From CAZCQG01 sp964500775 (lineage in GTDB: Bacteria; Campylobacterota; Campylobacteria; Campylobacterales; CAZCQG01): a DNA stretch of 42,090 nt. Positions within the stretch are counted from its first letter, which is position 1, and each line of letters starts with the position of its first letter. The translations under genes and the position numbers were made by a program. The stretch is taken from positions 1 to 42,090 of the forward strand of contig CAZCQG010000020.1 in the NCBI GenBank assembly GCA_964500775.1, in the 5' to 3' direction. Positions 7,258 through 15,788 of this stretch are shown in pieces. The notes under the pieces were generated by a model. That model was not told the DNA's origin and did not search any database. It saw nothing but the letters and a program-made list of their open reading frames with translations.

Positions 7258-9357
7258 TTGAGTTATTTTCCACAGGACTATTCGTGTCCAAAAAAAATCC
7301 TATTTTCACTACTAGCGGCATCTGTTTTGCTGCCGACTTTGCAAGCTGAAGACCTCGGTACTATCACTATCGATTCGACCACCATCGATGATAAGTACGC
7401 TTCAAAAAAGACTGAGGTGTCGAATGTCATGGTTATCACCAAAGAAGAGATAGAGAAAATCAACCCAAAAAGTCTTATAGATATACTAAAAACAATCCCG
7501 GGGATTACTGCGGCAGAAAGTGATACCGATAGCGTGAAAGTCCATATTCGCGGCGTCGACAATCAAATGTATATGGGTGAACAGCCGGGTGTCGCGGTGG
7601 TGATAGACGGTGTGCCCGTACAAGAGACGGCAGGAAAAATAAATGTCGATCTTGACAACATCGAATCTGTCAAGGTCATCAAAGGAGGCGCCTCGTACCT
7701 TTACGGAAACGATGCAATAGGCGGAGCAGTAATCATTACCACAAAAAGGGCAAAAGCACAAAACTACTCTAAGGTAGAAGTCGAGGGCGGGACATTCGGC
7801 AGTAGTAAAATACTAGCTACCACTAATCAAAGTTTTGAAAAATCTTCACTACAAATACAAGCAAGTAAAAGAGAGACGGATGGGTATTGGGACGATGCGT
7901 ATGTACGAACAAAATCTATTAATGGAAAATACCAATATTACATCAACGAAACAAGCGACATCACATTCGGATTGGACTATTCGTATAGAAAGACCGGAGA
8001 CGGTAGTAGCGTCACCGGTGTCACTCAAGCGGCCACCAACCCTACTGCGGCCGGAGTGTATTCATATGCGGGATACTATGATACAAAGCTGTTCAAATCA
8101 TTCATAACCTACTCTAAAGATATATCCGATACTTCAAACTTTATGACAAATATCTATAAATACAAAGACAGCAAAAATTCGTATACCAATAGGCTCAAAA
8201 ATTACAATGACGAAGTGTGGGATCAAACGGGTATAAAAAGCGAGTATAGAACATCTTTTGATTCTCTTGCGTTATTGGGCGGTTTTGACATCCAAAGAAA
8301 TAAAGTAGACGCAAATAGTATTACCGTCGCGACAGGAGCTATCCGTTCTGATAGTACCACGAGCGAAGAGATAAACGCACTCTACGGAGAGGCGAAATAT
8401 CAGATTACGAGCGATCTTACCACGACATTGAATGCCCGCTTTGACAATATAAAATATGATCTTAGAAACAGACTTAATACTGCTTATGACGTAAGACCCG
8501 AGTATAACGTCGGGAGTTATAGGCTAGGTGCAGCATTTCTATTATCCGACAAGGATACGCTCTATGCAAGTTTTGCTACGGGGTTTCGTGCACCTACGGC
8601 GAGCAGTATTAGTAGCAATTTACAACTATTACTCGCAGATCCTACAAGAAACCTATCGATGAGTATTAGTCCTGAAACCACATACAATTTCGAACTAGGG
8701 GTAAGGGGAAGCGAGGGAATTTTGGATTACGATTTTTCATTTTACCAACTCGATAGAAAAGACTACATAGGAAAAATAGCGGGTAGCTATATCACAAGCG
8801 ATGACGGCGAAGAGAGCGGGTATGCAAATGTCGGCGATATGCGAAACAGAGGTATGGAGTTAGCGTTACATAGTAGATTTAATGAGATTTTTACGGCAAA
8901 TTTGGCGTATACGTTCTTGGATGCTAGATTTACACGCTATTGGATATCTCAGCAGCTCACCGATGACGGCGACAATACGACGAGCGATGAAACTTTTCAA
9001 CGGGTCGATCTTTCCGGCAACGTTGTACCTAGGACATCTCGACATACGATCAACCTAAGTACGGACATCCATTTAAGCAGTGCGCTTACAATTACCCCCG
9101 AGTTTGATATCAAAAGTAGCTATTACGCCGATGAGGTGAATAAATTTAAGATGGGCGGATATACGCTAGCCAACGTTCGAGCAGAATATAAAGCGAGCGA
9201 TTCGCTAGAGTATTTCGCGAAGATAGATAACTTTTTTGATAAAAAATATTATCTCTTTGCAAAAAACGGCTCCTCTGCCCTCGCGACGGATGAGGATATG
9301 ACCATCCGCGTCGGAGCGCCGCGAGCCTTTTACGTGGGTATGCGATATAAGTTTTAA
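7258..9357 (+). CDS. TonB-dependent outer-membrane receptor
   Basis: 699 residues from the TTG at 7258, chosen because AGGAG sits 7 nt upstream and it gives a clean signal peptide (PKKILFSLLAASVLLPTLQA). The reading frame stays open to 7153, but that part is the structured leader. The plug domain (about 50-165) has the VSNVMVITKEEIEK start, PKSLIDILKTIPGI, HIRGVDNQ, VVIDGVPVQ, and IESVKVIKGGASYLYGNDAIGGAVII. The rest is a 22-strand-type barrel with TonB-receptor signatures such as YASFATGFRAPT, and it ends in an aromatic residue (MRYKF). It should import a substrate too large or rare for porins, such as a metal chelate. No sequence motif tells which. It is the first gene of a six-gene operon and is divergent from exbB-exbD-tonB. 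Confidence 0.92.
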   Translation: MSYFPQDYSCPKKILFSLLAASVLLPTLQAEDLGTITIDSTTIDDKYASKKTEVSNVMVITKEEIEKINPKSLIDILKTIPGITAAESDTDSVKVHIRGVDNQMYMGEQPGVAVVIDGVPVQETAGKINVDLDNIESVKVIKGGASYLYGNDAIGGAVIITTKRAKAQNYSKVEVEGGTFGSSKILATTNQSFEKSSLQIQASKRETDGYWDDAYVRTKSINGKYQYYINETSDITFGLDYSYRKTGDGSSVTGVTQAATNPTAAGVYSYAGYYDTKLFKSFITYSKDISDTSNFMTNIYKYKDSKNSYTNRLKNYNDEVWDQTGIKSEYRTSFDSLALLGGFDIQRNKVDANSITVATGAIRSDSTTSEEINALYGEAKYQITSDLTTTLNARFDNIKYDLRNRLNTAYDVRPEYNVGSYRLGAAFLLSDKDTLYASFATGFRAPTASSISSNLQLLLADPTRNLSMSISPETTYNFELGVRGSEGILDYDFSFYQLDRKDYIGKIAGSYITSDDGEESGYANVGDMRNRGMELALHSRFNEIFTANLAYTFLDARFTRYWISQQLTDDGDNTTSDETFQRVDLSGNVVPRTSRHTINLSTDIHLSSALTITPEFDIKSSYYADEVNKFKMGGYTLANVRAEYKASDSLEYFAKIDNFFDKKYYLFAKNGSSALATDEDMTIRVGAPRAFYVGMRYKF

Positions 9358-9387
9358 TTCTCAACGCTAGTATTTTAAGGAATATCC

Positions 9388-12117
9388 ATGGTCACGTTTG
9401 TCAAAAGGGATAACAACGATTTATTCAATAAGCCGATTCCCCGTTTTTTATTCAAGAACAAGAGGTTTCTTCTTGTTCTTAGAATCGTAGTTGCGGCATT
9501 ATTTTTCTATGCCTTGGCGTTTGGTTTTATAGTCCAAGGAGAGGACAACATCTTTACCGGTGCTCTCTTTTGGGGATTGTTTTGGTCGCTCTTTATGGTG
9601 CTTACCTTGCCTAGCTTCGGACGTATTTTTTGCGGCATCTGTCCGCATGGATTTCTCGGAAAGTACATCACCCGATTCGGGCTACGAAAAGAGATGCCCA
9701 AAATCTTACAAAATCGCTTTATCGGCGTTGCAGTTTTAGTGATCGGCTGGTGGGCGGTGTATTATACATTCCCCGGCTTTTGGCGCTCTCCGATTGCTAC
9801 GGCATCGATGTTTGGCGGTATGACGGTAATCGCGTTTCTTTTTTATTTTCTCTATAAAGATATGGGATATTGCAAAAGTATCTGCCCGATCGGGACGCTC
9901 ACGAGAGCTTACGATAAACTCGCGTTTACCAAGCTAGAAACCTACACTACGCACTGCAAAGAGTGCCGCACTTTCGAGTGTGCGAATGCTTGTCCGTATA
10001 ATCTCAAACCTTTTACGTTTGCCAGTAAAAATAGCAGCGAAGATTGCACCCTCTGTATGGACTGTGCCCAATCTTGCGAATCGGTCAAGTTTAGCCTCAC
10101 CGCTCCGGCGGGAAAATTGCAGGGCAAATTCAAAGGGCTCGGTGTCGAGATTTGGGCGTACATATTGATACTCGCCTCTATCCCTATTTCTATGAGTTTT
10201 GCACACGGGCTTGATAGAAGTAAGATCGCCGATTCTATGCTATGGAACAAAACTGCCGCACTACTCGGGCTCAGTCAATATGCCGGAGGATTCGCGTTTT
10301 TGTACGCGGTGGTTTTTAGCACTATCGCCGCTACTTTAGGAATCTGGCTCGCATCCAAGATTCTCAAGCAGGATTTCAAAAGCACGTTTCTCAATCTCGG
10401 CTATGCCTATGCGCCGCTTTTTATTTTAGGCTCTCTAGGGCACACGTTACAGACTTTTTTTACAAGCGATAGTAAAGAGATTATCGAAGGCTTCGCGCAA
10501 GCTTTCGGGATGGCGGCGGAAGTCGCGCCGCTAGCAAAAAGGGGTGATGCGTGGCTCAATTACTTCGAGCTTTTAAAATGGATCGGGGTTTTATGGGCGT
10601 TCGCGATTCTTTATAAAAGATTGCGGCTTGTCGACGCTTCGAAATACAAAAAAGCGCTTGCCTATTTCTTTGCATCATTTTTGATTCTGTTTTTTATCGG
10701 AGTGAATCTTTACCGTTCGTATGTATTTACCGCATACGGCGCAAAAGAGCGTACTTCGCATAACCACGGCGGTGCTACGGAGCTTTTCCAAAGCGTGCCG
10801 TTTAAAAATGCGACATTATTACAAGAGGGGAAAGGGAAGGTCTCTGGAATCGTATGCGGGATGAATCTCCCGATGTATTACAAAACGAATCATAGCGCCG
10901 TTTTGGATGGGAAGGTGCGACAATATTGTTCCTTGCATTGTTTGACCGAAGATCTATTCGTAAATAAACTGCCGCTCACCGACATAAAAGCGGTGGATGT
11001 CTCAAGTCTGAAGTTTATCGACGTAAAAGATGCATTTTATGTCGTAGGAAGCTCTAAAGGCGGGACGATGAGCAGAACAAGCAAGTATGCGTTTGCTAAA
11101 AAAGAGGATGCCCAAAAGTTTGTCCAAGAGTTCGGCGGCGAAATTATGGATTTTGAAAAGGCACTTGAAGTTGCCAAAAAAGATTTTATGAGAGAGAGAA
11201 GAGGCGGCGGCGAAAAAGGGACATTTGAAGTAGGCAGCAGAGACATCCTCTATTTTACGACGGAGAATCCGGCCGCCTCCAAGTCGGGCGATCGCCAAGG
11301 TATGGGACATATGATGGGCGGCGGGGAAGGTGGAGGGAGACCTTCGATTCCAAGTAAAAAAGTATGGCTTGCCTACGGCAAAGATGTTATGACTAAAAAA
11401 TGCCTCGGTGAAATAAAGGGGGAATTGCAGGCTTATGATACAAAGCGAGAAAATAAAAACGTAGCGGTGTCGGATAAGAGGGGATGCAATGAGATAAGTT
11501 TTGAGATTCCTACAAGCGGCTATTACAATCTCTACTACACCCAAAGCGATACCAAAGAGGATACGACCTACGTCAATATCGCAAAATACGAATTTTTGAG
11601 TGGAAGACACGGAAGCAGCGATAAATATAGTGATGCCGTAAAAGAGTTTTTCTCGCCTAGCACACAACCTTTAGACTTGGTTCGTATAAAAGATGAAACC
11701 GAAAATAGCTTTTTTTATAGGCACAAGACGGGAGAATTGCTCCGCTTTAAAGCACTCTATCAAGGCGAGCCCCTAGCAGGAGCGGAAGTAGTCGTACAAA
11801 TAGGAGAAGGGTGGCAAAAGCGTATGAGGACATCCAAAGACGGAATCGCCGAATTTCACATTATCAAGGATTATTTCCCCGAGTGGTCGGAATTTGACAA
11901 ACGGCATAAAGAGGATTTTTTGGTCGTTTTAAAATACGAAGAAAACGCGACCAAATATGCGCTCACCTATTTCGATAGTTTTTATCCCGCAGAGGAGGAG
12001 TATGCCTCTTATAGCGTGGCGTTGTGGATGGGGCTATTAAGCATATTTGCGGCGGGGACGATCATCTACATCTACCGCAATAGACGCGTGAGACCTTATA
12101 AAGAGTTGCACTTATGA
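9388..12117 (+). CDS. Membrane polyferredoxin fused to NosL-like and Ig-like periplasmic domains
   Basis: 909 residues with an unusual domain order. Residues 20-330 resemble NosR/NapH/CcoG-type membrane polyferredoxins: membrane helices with FCGICP (81-86) and CKSICP (162-167), then clusters CxxCx4CxxxCP (190-203) and CxxCxxCxxxC (220-230). More helices run to about 445. A His-bearing linker (SHNHGG, 457-462) leads to a NosL-like copper-chaperone segment (485-600) with CGMN (490) and YCSLHC (513-518). Then come a Met/Gly-rich loop (GMGHMMGGG, 638-646), a cysteine-pair domain (C672, C700), and an Ig/DUF4198-like fold (780-860) as in periplasmic nickel-binding NikK-type proteins. A last helix (878-896) and a basic tail follow. 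It lies 30 bp after the receptor and overlaps the next gene as ATGA. It probably couples electrons to a periplasmic metal or ligand-handling step; the substrate is unknown. Confidence 0.8.
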   Translation: MVTFVKRDNNDLFNKPIPRFLFKNKRFLLVLRIVVAALFFYALAFGFIVQGEDNIFTGALFWGLFWSLFMVLTLPSFGRIFCGICPHGFLGKYITRFGLRKEMPKILQNRFIGVAVLVIGWWAVYYTFPGFWRSPIATASMFGGMTVIAFLFYFLYKDMGYCKSICPIGTLTRAYDKLAFTKLETYTTHCKECRTFECANACPYNLKPFTFASKNSSEDCTLCMDCAQSCESVKFSLTAPAGKLQGKFKGLGVEIWAYILILASIPISMSFAHGLDRSKIADSMLWNKTAALLGLSQYAGGFAFLYAVVFSTIAATLGIWLASKILKQDFKSTFLNLGYAYAPLFILGSLGHTLQTFFTSDSKEIIEGFAQAFGMAAEVAPLAKRGDAWLNYFELLKWIGVLWAFAILYKRLRLVDASKYKKALAYFFASFLILFFIGVNLYRSYVFTAYGAKERTSHNHGGATELFQSVPFKNATLLQEGKGKVSGIVCGMNLPMYYKTNHSAVLDGKVRQYCSLHCLTEDLFVNKLPLTDIKAVDVSSLKFIDVKDAFYVVGSSKGGTMSRTSKYAFAKKEDAQKFVQEFGGEIMDFEKALEVAKKDFMRERRGGGEKGTFEVGSRDILYFTTENPAASKSGDRQGMGHMMGGGEGGGRPSIPSKKVWLAYGKDVMTKKCLGEIKGELQAYDTKRENKNVAVSDKRGCNEISFEIPTSGYYNLYYTQSDTKEDTTYVNIAKYEFLSGRHGSSDKYSDAVKEFFSPSTQPLDLVRIKDETENSFFYRHKTGELLRFKALYQGEPLAGAEVVVQIGEGWQKRMRTSKDGIAEFHIIKDYFPEWSEFDKRHKEDFLVVLKYEENATKYALTYFDSFYPAEEEYASYSVALWMGLLSIFAAGTIIYIYRNRRVRPYKELHL

Positions 12118-13088
12118 TGGAGAGAATTAGAAGCAAGATCAATAACGGCGACCTGCGCCGTTTTCGCTTTTGGGTACAGATAGTGAGTTTTGTGATTTTC
12201 GTCTACGGCGGCTATTTTGCGATGGATTTGGGATCGAGTTTTCCCATTTTCACCTGCCCGTATAACGAAGAGAGCGGTGCGACCTGCTATCTCATCTCGT
12301 TACAACACCAACTCTCTCGCCCTACCGAGATGCTCTTTTCGCTTGCTAGTATTTCCATCCTCATAGGATTCCTCACCTTTGCGGCGTGGTTTATCTTGCT
12401 TAATAAAGGGTGGTGCGGTTTTGTCTGCCCTATAGGCACATTGCAAGATTGGCTTACCGCGCTTCGCGCAAGACTTGGGATTCGTTTTGGCAGATACACG
12501 CAGACGCAATTTGAGAATCTCTCTTGGATTAAATATATTCTTTTGATTATCGCTGTGATGTTTCCTCTTCTTATGGGGCTTGGAGTGCTCGACAGAGAGT
12601 GGTCTGCCGCCTTTTGTCAGATGTGCCCCGCACGGATTCTCTCCCCGATGTTTATCGGCGATTTTTCACAGTTAAAGATTGATTTTTCATCCGTCACGAT
12701 TATGGTACTTACGACAATAGGGATGCTTTTTACTGCCCTGTTTCTTGTCGGGAGTTTTATCAAGAAACGATTCTTTTGCTTCTTTTGCCCGATGAGCGCA
12801 CTCCATTACATCTTTTCAAACGCTTCGATACTTAGACTAAGAAAAGAGGGAAGTAAATGTACCAAATGCGGCGACTGTTACGCCGTGTGTGATATGCAGA
12901 TAAAAGACATCGCCGATGACGTAAAAAGCGTAAATATCTTGCGAGACGACTGTACACTGTGCCTCAAATGTGTTGCGGCGTGCCCCGAAGACGATGCGCT
13001 TCATTTGGATATTTTAAATATAAAAGCATTTAGCTCTACGAAAGAGGGATTTAACAAAAGGATGGGAATAGAGAATGAGCAACGCTGA
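12114..13088 (+). CDS. NapH/CcoG-like membrane 4Fe-4S polyferredoxin
   Basis: 324 residues. Four or more membrane helices carry the paired motifs WCGFVCPIGTLQDW (near residue 100) and FCFFCPMSALHY (near 225), as in NapH/NosR-type quinol-linked iron-sulfur proteins. A cytosolic segment follows with CTKCGDCYAVC and CTLCLKCVAACP, which are two [4Fe-4S] clusters. An additional CQMCPARILSP motif lies in the middle, and there are cysteines in an N-terminal periplasmic loop (CPYNEESGATC). NapH moves electrons from menaquinol toward periplasmic reductases. Here the neighbours are a second polyferredoxin and an ATP-dependent iron-sulfur reductase, so this is a plausible electron conduit for either. 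It overlaps both neighbours (ATGA upstream, 14 bp downstream). Confidence 0.85.
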   Translation: MMERIRSKINNGDLRRFRFWVQIVSFVIFVYGGYFAMDLGSSFPIFTCPYNEESGATCYLISLQHQLSRPTEMLFSLASISILIGFLTFAAWFILLNKGWCGFVCPIGTLQDWLTALRARLGIRFGRYTQTQFENLSWIKYILLIIAVMFPLLMGLGVLDREWSAAFCQMCPARILSPMFIGDFSQLKIDFSSVTIMVLTTIGMLFTALFLVGSFIKKRFFCFFCPMSALHYIFSNASILRLRKEGSKCTKCGDCYAVCDMQIKDIADDVKSVNILRDDCTLCLKCVAACPEDDALHLDILNIKAFSSTKEGFNKRMGIENEQR

Positions 13089-14349
13089 ACACACGATAGA
13101 ATCGCCGTCCCAAAGACAGAACAGACACAAAGCGATGGAAGCGCAGAGAATCCTTGATGTACTCAAAGAGGATTTTAAAGCGCCGATAAAAAGTATGGAA
13201 TATTTCTACGATCTCTATGAGCGGGTCTATTGCAAACACGAATCGTTGCACGCCGATAAGGTCAAGATCGGGACGATGTGTATACAGATTCCAAGCGAGA
13301 TTATCTATGCGCTCGATGCAGTGCCGTTACGGCTTTGCAATGGATTCTATACCGATGACGAGATAGGGAGCGACCTGCTACCGCAGAAGGCGTGCCCGCT
13401 CATCAAAGCGACCGTGGGGCATTTCGCTTCGGGGAATTTCAGCGACAAGCCGGACATTGTTTTCTCTCCTACGACGTGCGATCAAAAAACCAAGGCGGGG
13501 AGCATTATCGAGCATTTCGGTTACGAAGTGCGTGACGTGGGTTATCCCCGCACCAAAGAGAGTGAAGAGAGCCGAGAGTATTGGCGGCGGAGCGTGAAGC
13601 ACTTCACGTTGGAATTGGCAAAATTTCGCGGTAAAAAACTGAAGCGGAGTGAATTAAAAAACGCATTACGTAAAGTAGGCTATGCCCAGTCGCTCTACCA
13701 CAGACTCAATGAATATAGAAAAAAAGGGACTGTTCCGATACTTGGAAGCGATATGTTTCTCATTACGAATGCCTTTTTCTTCGACAAAATAGATTCGTGG
13801 ATAAGCGCTATGGAAAAGCTCCTCATCGAGACCGAACAGCGAGCCATAGAAAAGATACACGTCGCGGGCAAAATAAGCCCGCGTATTATCTACACAGGCT
13901 CTCCGCCAGTATTCCCGAACTACAAAATCCCTCTCATCATAGAAGAATCCGACGCCGTGATCGTGGCGGATGAGACGTGCAGCTCCAATCGGATGTTTAA
14001 CGATATGGCGGCGGTGGATGAGTGGAATATCTACGATATGATCGATTCTATTTCGGATAAATACCTCAAAGCCTGCACCTGCCCTATTTTTACAAAAAAC
14101 GACGACCGCATTAGACGCATCGTCCATCTCGTGAAAGAGTATGCGGCGGATGGCGTCGTGTATCAGGCATTTGCGGGCTGCAGCGTGTATGAGCTGGAAC
14201 AAAGAAGCGTACTAGAAGCGATGGAGAAAGAGGGGATTCCTATCCTTTATCTAGAGAGTGACTACAGCCCTTCGCAACAAGGACAGCTCACCACAAGAAT
14301 CGAAGCATTTGTCGAATCACTAAAAACTAGACGGAGAATGAAAAAGTGA
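13075..14349 (+). CDS. Double-cubane-cluster / 2-hydroxyacyl-CoA dehydratase D-type iron-sulfur protein
   Basis: 424 residues of the HgdB/BcrC/double-cubane cluster protein (DCCP) superfamily. Family positions are visible: C69 with PSEIIYALDAVPLRLC (C88), C107 in QKACPLIKA, the hallmark TTCDQKTKAG (C135), C302 in DETCSSNR, the C334/C336 pair, and C369 in FAGC. Only one such subunit is present, with its activator beside it. That fits the homodimeric DCCP type (a [8Fe-9S] cluster, ATP-dependent reduction of small molecules such as acetylene or azide in Carboxydothermus) better than the two-subunit dehydratases or benzoyl-CoA reductases. No CoA ligase, dehydrogenase or electron-transfer flavoprotein genes for acyl-CoA metabolism are near. 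The natural substrate is unknown. It is likely cytoplasmic. Confidence 0.85.
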   Translation: MSNAEHTIESPSQRQNRHKAMEAQRILDVLKEDFKAPIKSMEYFYDLYERVYCKHESLHADKVKIGTMCIQIPSEIIYALDAVPLRLCNGFYTDDEIGSDLLPQKACPLIKATVGHFASGNFSDKPDIVFSPTTCDQKTKAGSIIEHFGYEVRDVGYPRTKESEESREYWRRSVKHFTLELAKFRGKKLKRSELKNALRKVGYAQSLYHRLNEYRKKGTVPILGSDMFLITNAFFFDKIDSWISAMEKLLIETEQRAIEKIHVAGKISPRIIYTGSPPVFPNYKIPLIIEESDAVIVADETCSSNRMFNDMAAVDEWNIYDMIDSISDKYLKACTCPIFTKNDDRIRRIVHLVKEYAADGVVYQAFAGCSVYELEQRSVLEAMEKEGIPILYLESDYSPSQQGQLTTRIEAFVESLKTRRRMKK

Positions 14350-15149
14350 AATATTTCGCAGGGATAGACATAGGCTCCACCGCCATAAAAATAACATTGG
14401 CGGATGAGGAGAAGAATCTCGTAGGTTATAAGATAAGTGCGAGCGGCAGTATGTTTTATAAATACGCCCAAGAGACGTTGGATGCCCTTTTGAGCGAAAA
14501 GGGGATCGCCAAAGAGGATGTCGCCTACACCGTCGCGACGGGATACGGACGCAAACTCTTCAAGGAGGCGGACGAAAACATCAGCGAGATCACTGCCAAC
14601 GCCATAGGGGCGCGCGCCGCAGCAAGGGAGCACGGCGAGATACAAACCGTCATCAACATCGGCGGACAGGACAGCAAAGCTATCTCGCTAGATGCAAGCG
14701 GCAATGTGGTGAACTTCGCGATGAACGACCGATGTGCGGCGGGGACGGGGAAATTCCTCGACGTGGTGGCACTCAAACTTGAGATAGGAGTGGAGGAGCT
14801 AGGCGCATACCATTTCAAAGCAAAAGGGACCCCGCTCTCGATAAATAGCACCTGCGCCGTCTTTGCCGAATCTGAAATCATCGGACTTCTGGGTAACAAT
14901 CACGGTATCGAGGAGATAGTCAGCGGTGTCCACTACTCCATTGCCAAGCGTATCGTCAAACTCGTGAAGCGCGTCGGGATAAAAGAGGGTATCTATTTTG
15001 ACGGCGGTCCGGCGCTCAACGGCGGACTGGTAAACGCCATAGAGAATGAGCTGGGCAAAAAGATTTTTATCCCCGAGTATCCGCAAGTGACTACATCCTA
15101 CGGTGCGGCGATCATGGGGGTGGATTCTTACGCCTACGAAAATGCTTAG
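14346..15149 (+). CDS. BadF/HgdC-type ATP-dependent activator (reductase) of the double-cubane protein
   Basis: 267 residues of the ASKHA ATPase fold. Motifs: phosphate 1 GIDIGSTAIK (6-15), NIGGQDSK (104-111), DRCAAGTGKFL with C130, STCAVFAESE with C170, and adenosine motif FDGGPALNGG (218-227). The two cysteines per chain hold one [4Fe-4S] cluster between subunits of the dimer. ATP binding and hydrolysis drive electrons at very low potential into the partner iron-sulfur enzyme. It starts with GTG overlapping the partner stop (GTGA), so stoichiometric coupled expression is likely. Length matches archerase/HgdC (~260). The electron donor (ferredoxin or flavodoxin) is not encoded in the operon. 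Confidence 0.93.
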   Translation: MKYFAGIDIGSTAIKITLADEEKNLVGYKISASGSMFYKYAQETLDALLSEKGIAKEDVAYTVATGYGRKLFKEADENISEITANAIGARAAAREHGEIQTVINIGGQDSKAISLDASGNVVNFAMNDRCAAGTGKFLDVVALKLEIGVEELGAYHFKAKGTPLSINSTCAVFAESEIIGLLGNNHGIEEIVSGVHYSIAKRIVKLVKRVGIKEGIYFDGGPALNGGLVNAIENELGKKIFIPEYPQVTTSYGAAIMGVDSYAYENA

Positions 15150-15788
15150 ATGAGCCTTTTTTTCGGCATATTTCTTTTGGGATTCCAGCTAGGGGCGAGT
15201 GCGTGTGCGGTGAGCTGTATGCCCGTGATGACACCGATACTTTTGGCAAATAGTGACGGAAAAAAAGGAGCGCTTGCGATATTAGCGCGCTTTTTTAGCG
15301 CAAAGATTTTAGCCTATGCACTTATCTCCCTAACGGCGTTTTTCGGGGCGGCGGTGTTTAAAAGCGCCTTCATAGACACGGAGCTTTTTCTCCGAATCGG
15401 CGCTCTTTTTGTCGGAGGAATGGGTGTACTCATATTGTATAGAGCTTTTGTCCCTAAGCGCGCTTGTTCTAGCACCTGCACCCAAGAGAATCGCCTCGGA
15501 ATCTTCGCTGCGGGATTCTTCGGTTCGTTTAGTTTCTGCCTCCCTATTTGGTCGCTCATCGCTTTGAGTTCTCTCTCGGCTTCACCGATAGTATCGTTAT
15601 TATATGGATTTTTTTTCGGTCTCGGGACGGTGTTGGTGCCCTTTATGCTTTTCTATTTTATGATTTTTAGAATAGCTTCGGAATCGGCAAAAAAACTAGC
15701 GAAATACAAAAAGGAGTTGGAGATTTTTTCGGGAGCAGTCCTCGTTTTTATCGGTGTCGCGACCTATTTCGGATATTACCGATTCTAA
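15150..15788 (+). CDS. CcdA/DsbD-like membrane thiol-disulfide carrier
   Basis: 212 residues, six predicted membrane helices. A cysteine-proline motif lies in helix 1 (SACAVSCMPVMTPIL; C19, C23) and another in helix 4 (FSFCLPIWSLI; C130). This pair is the pattern by which CcdA/DsbD-type proteins pass electrons from cytoplasmic thioredoxin to the periplasm. A further CSSTC (106-110) sits in the middle loop. It also resembles proteins named sulfite exporter TauE/SafE-like in this phylum. The ATG directly follows the activator stop, so it is the last gene of the operon. It may keep the cysteines of the NosL-like domain reduced; that is inference. The end overlaps the convergent DUF1104-like gene by 4 bp. 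Confidence 0.75.
   Translation: MSLFFGIFLLGFQLGASACAVSCMPVMTPILLANSDGKKGALAILARFFSAKILAYALISLTAFFGAAVFKSAFIDTELFLRIGALFVGGMGVLILYRAFVPKRACSSTCTQENRLGIFAAGFFGSFSFCLPIWSLIALSSLSASPIVSLLYGFFFGLGTVLVPFMLFYFMIFRIASESAKKLAKYKKELEIFSGAVLVFIGVATYFGYYRF

Noticed and set aside
11002..11667. Minus-strand frame of 221 codons
   Set aside because: Fully antisense to the well-supported fusion gene, without ribosome site or recognisable motif.
9388..13088. Part of a nitrous oxide reductase (nos) cluster
   Set aside because: NosR/NosL-like domains and NapH-like protein suggested it, but there is no nosZ, nosD, nosF or nosY, and the operon continues with a double-cubane protein.
13666..14202. Minus-strand frame of 178 codons
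   Set aside because: Antisense shadow of the double-cubane gene with no family resemblance.
13075..15149. Benzoyl-CoA reductase or 2-hydroxyglutaryl-CoA dehydratase
   Set aside because: Only one catalytic subunit and one activator are present, with no CoA ligase, transferase or ferredoxin gene around.
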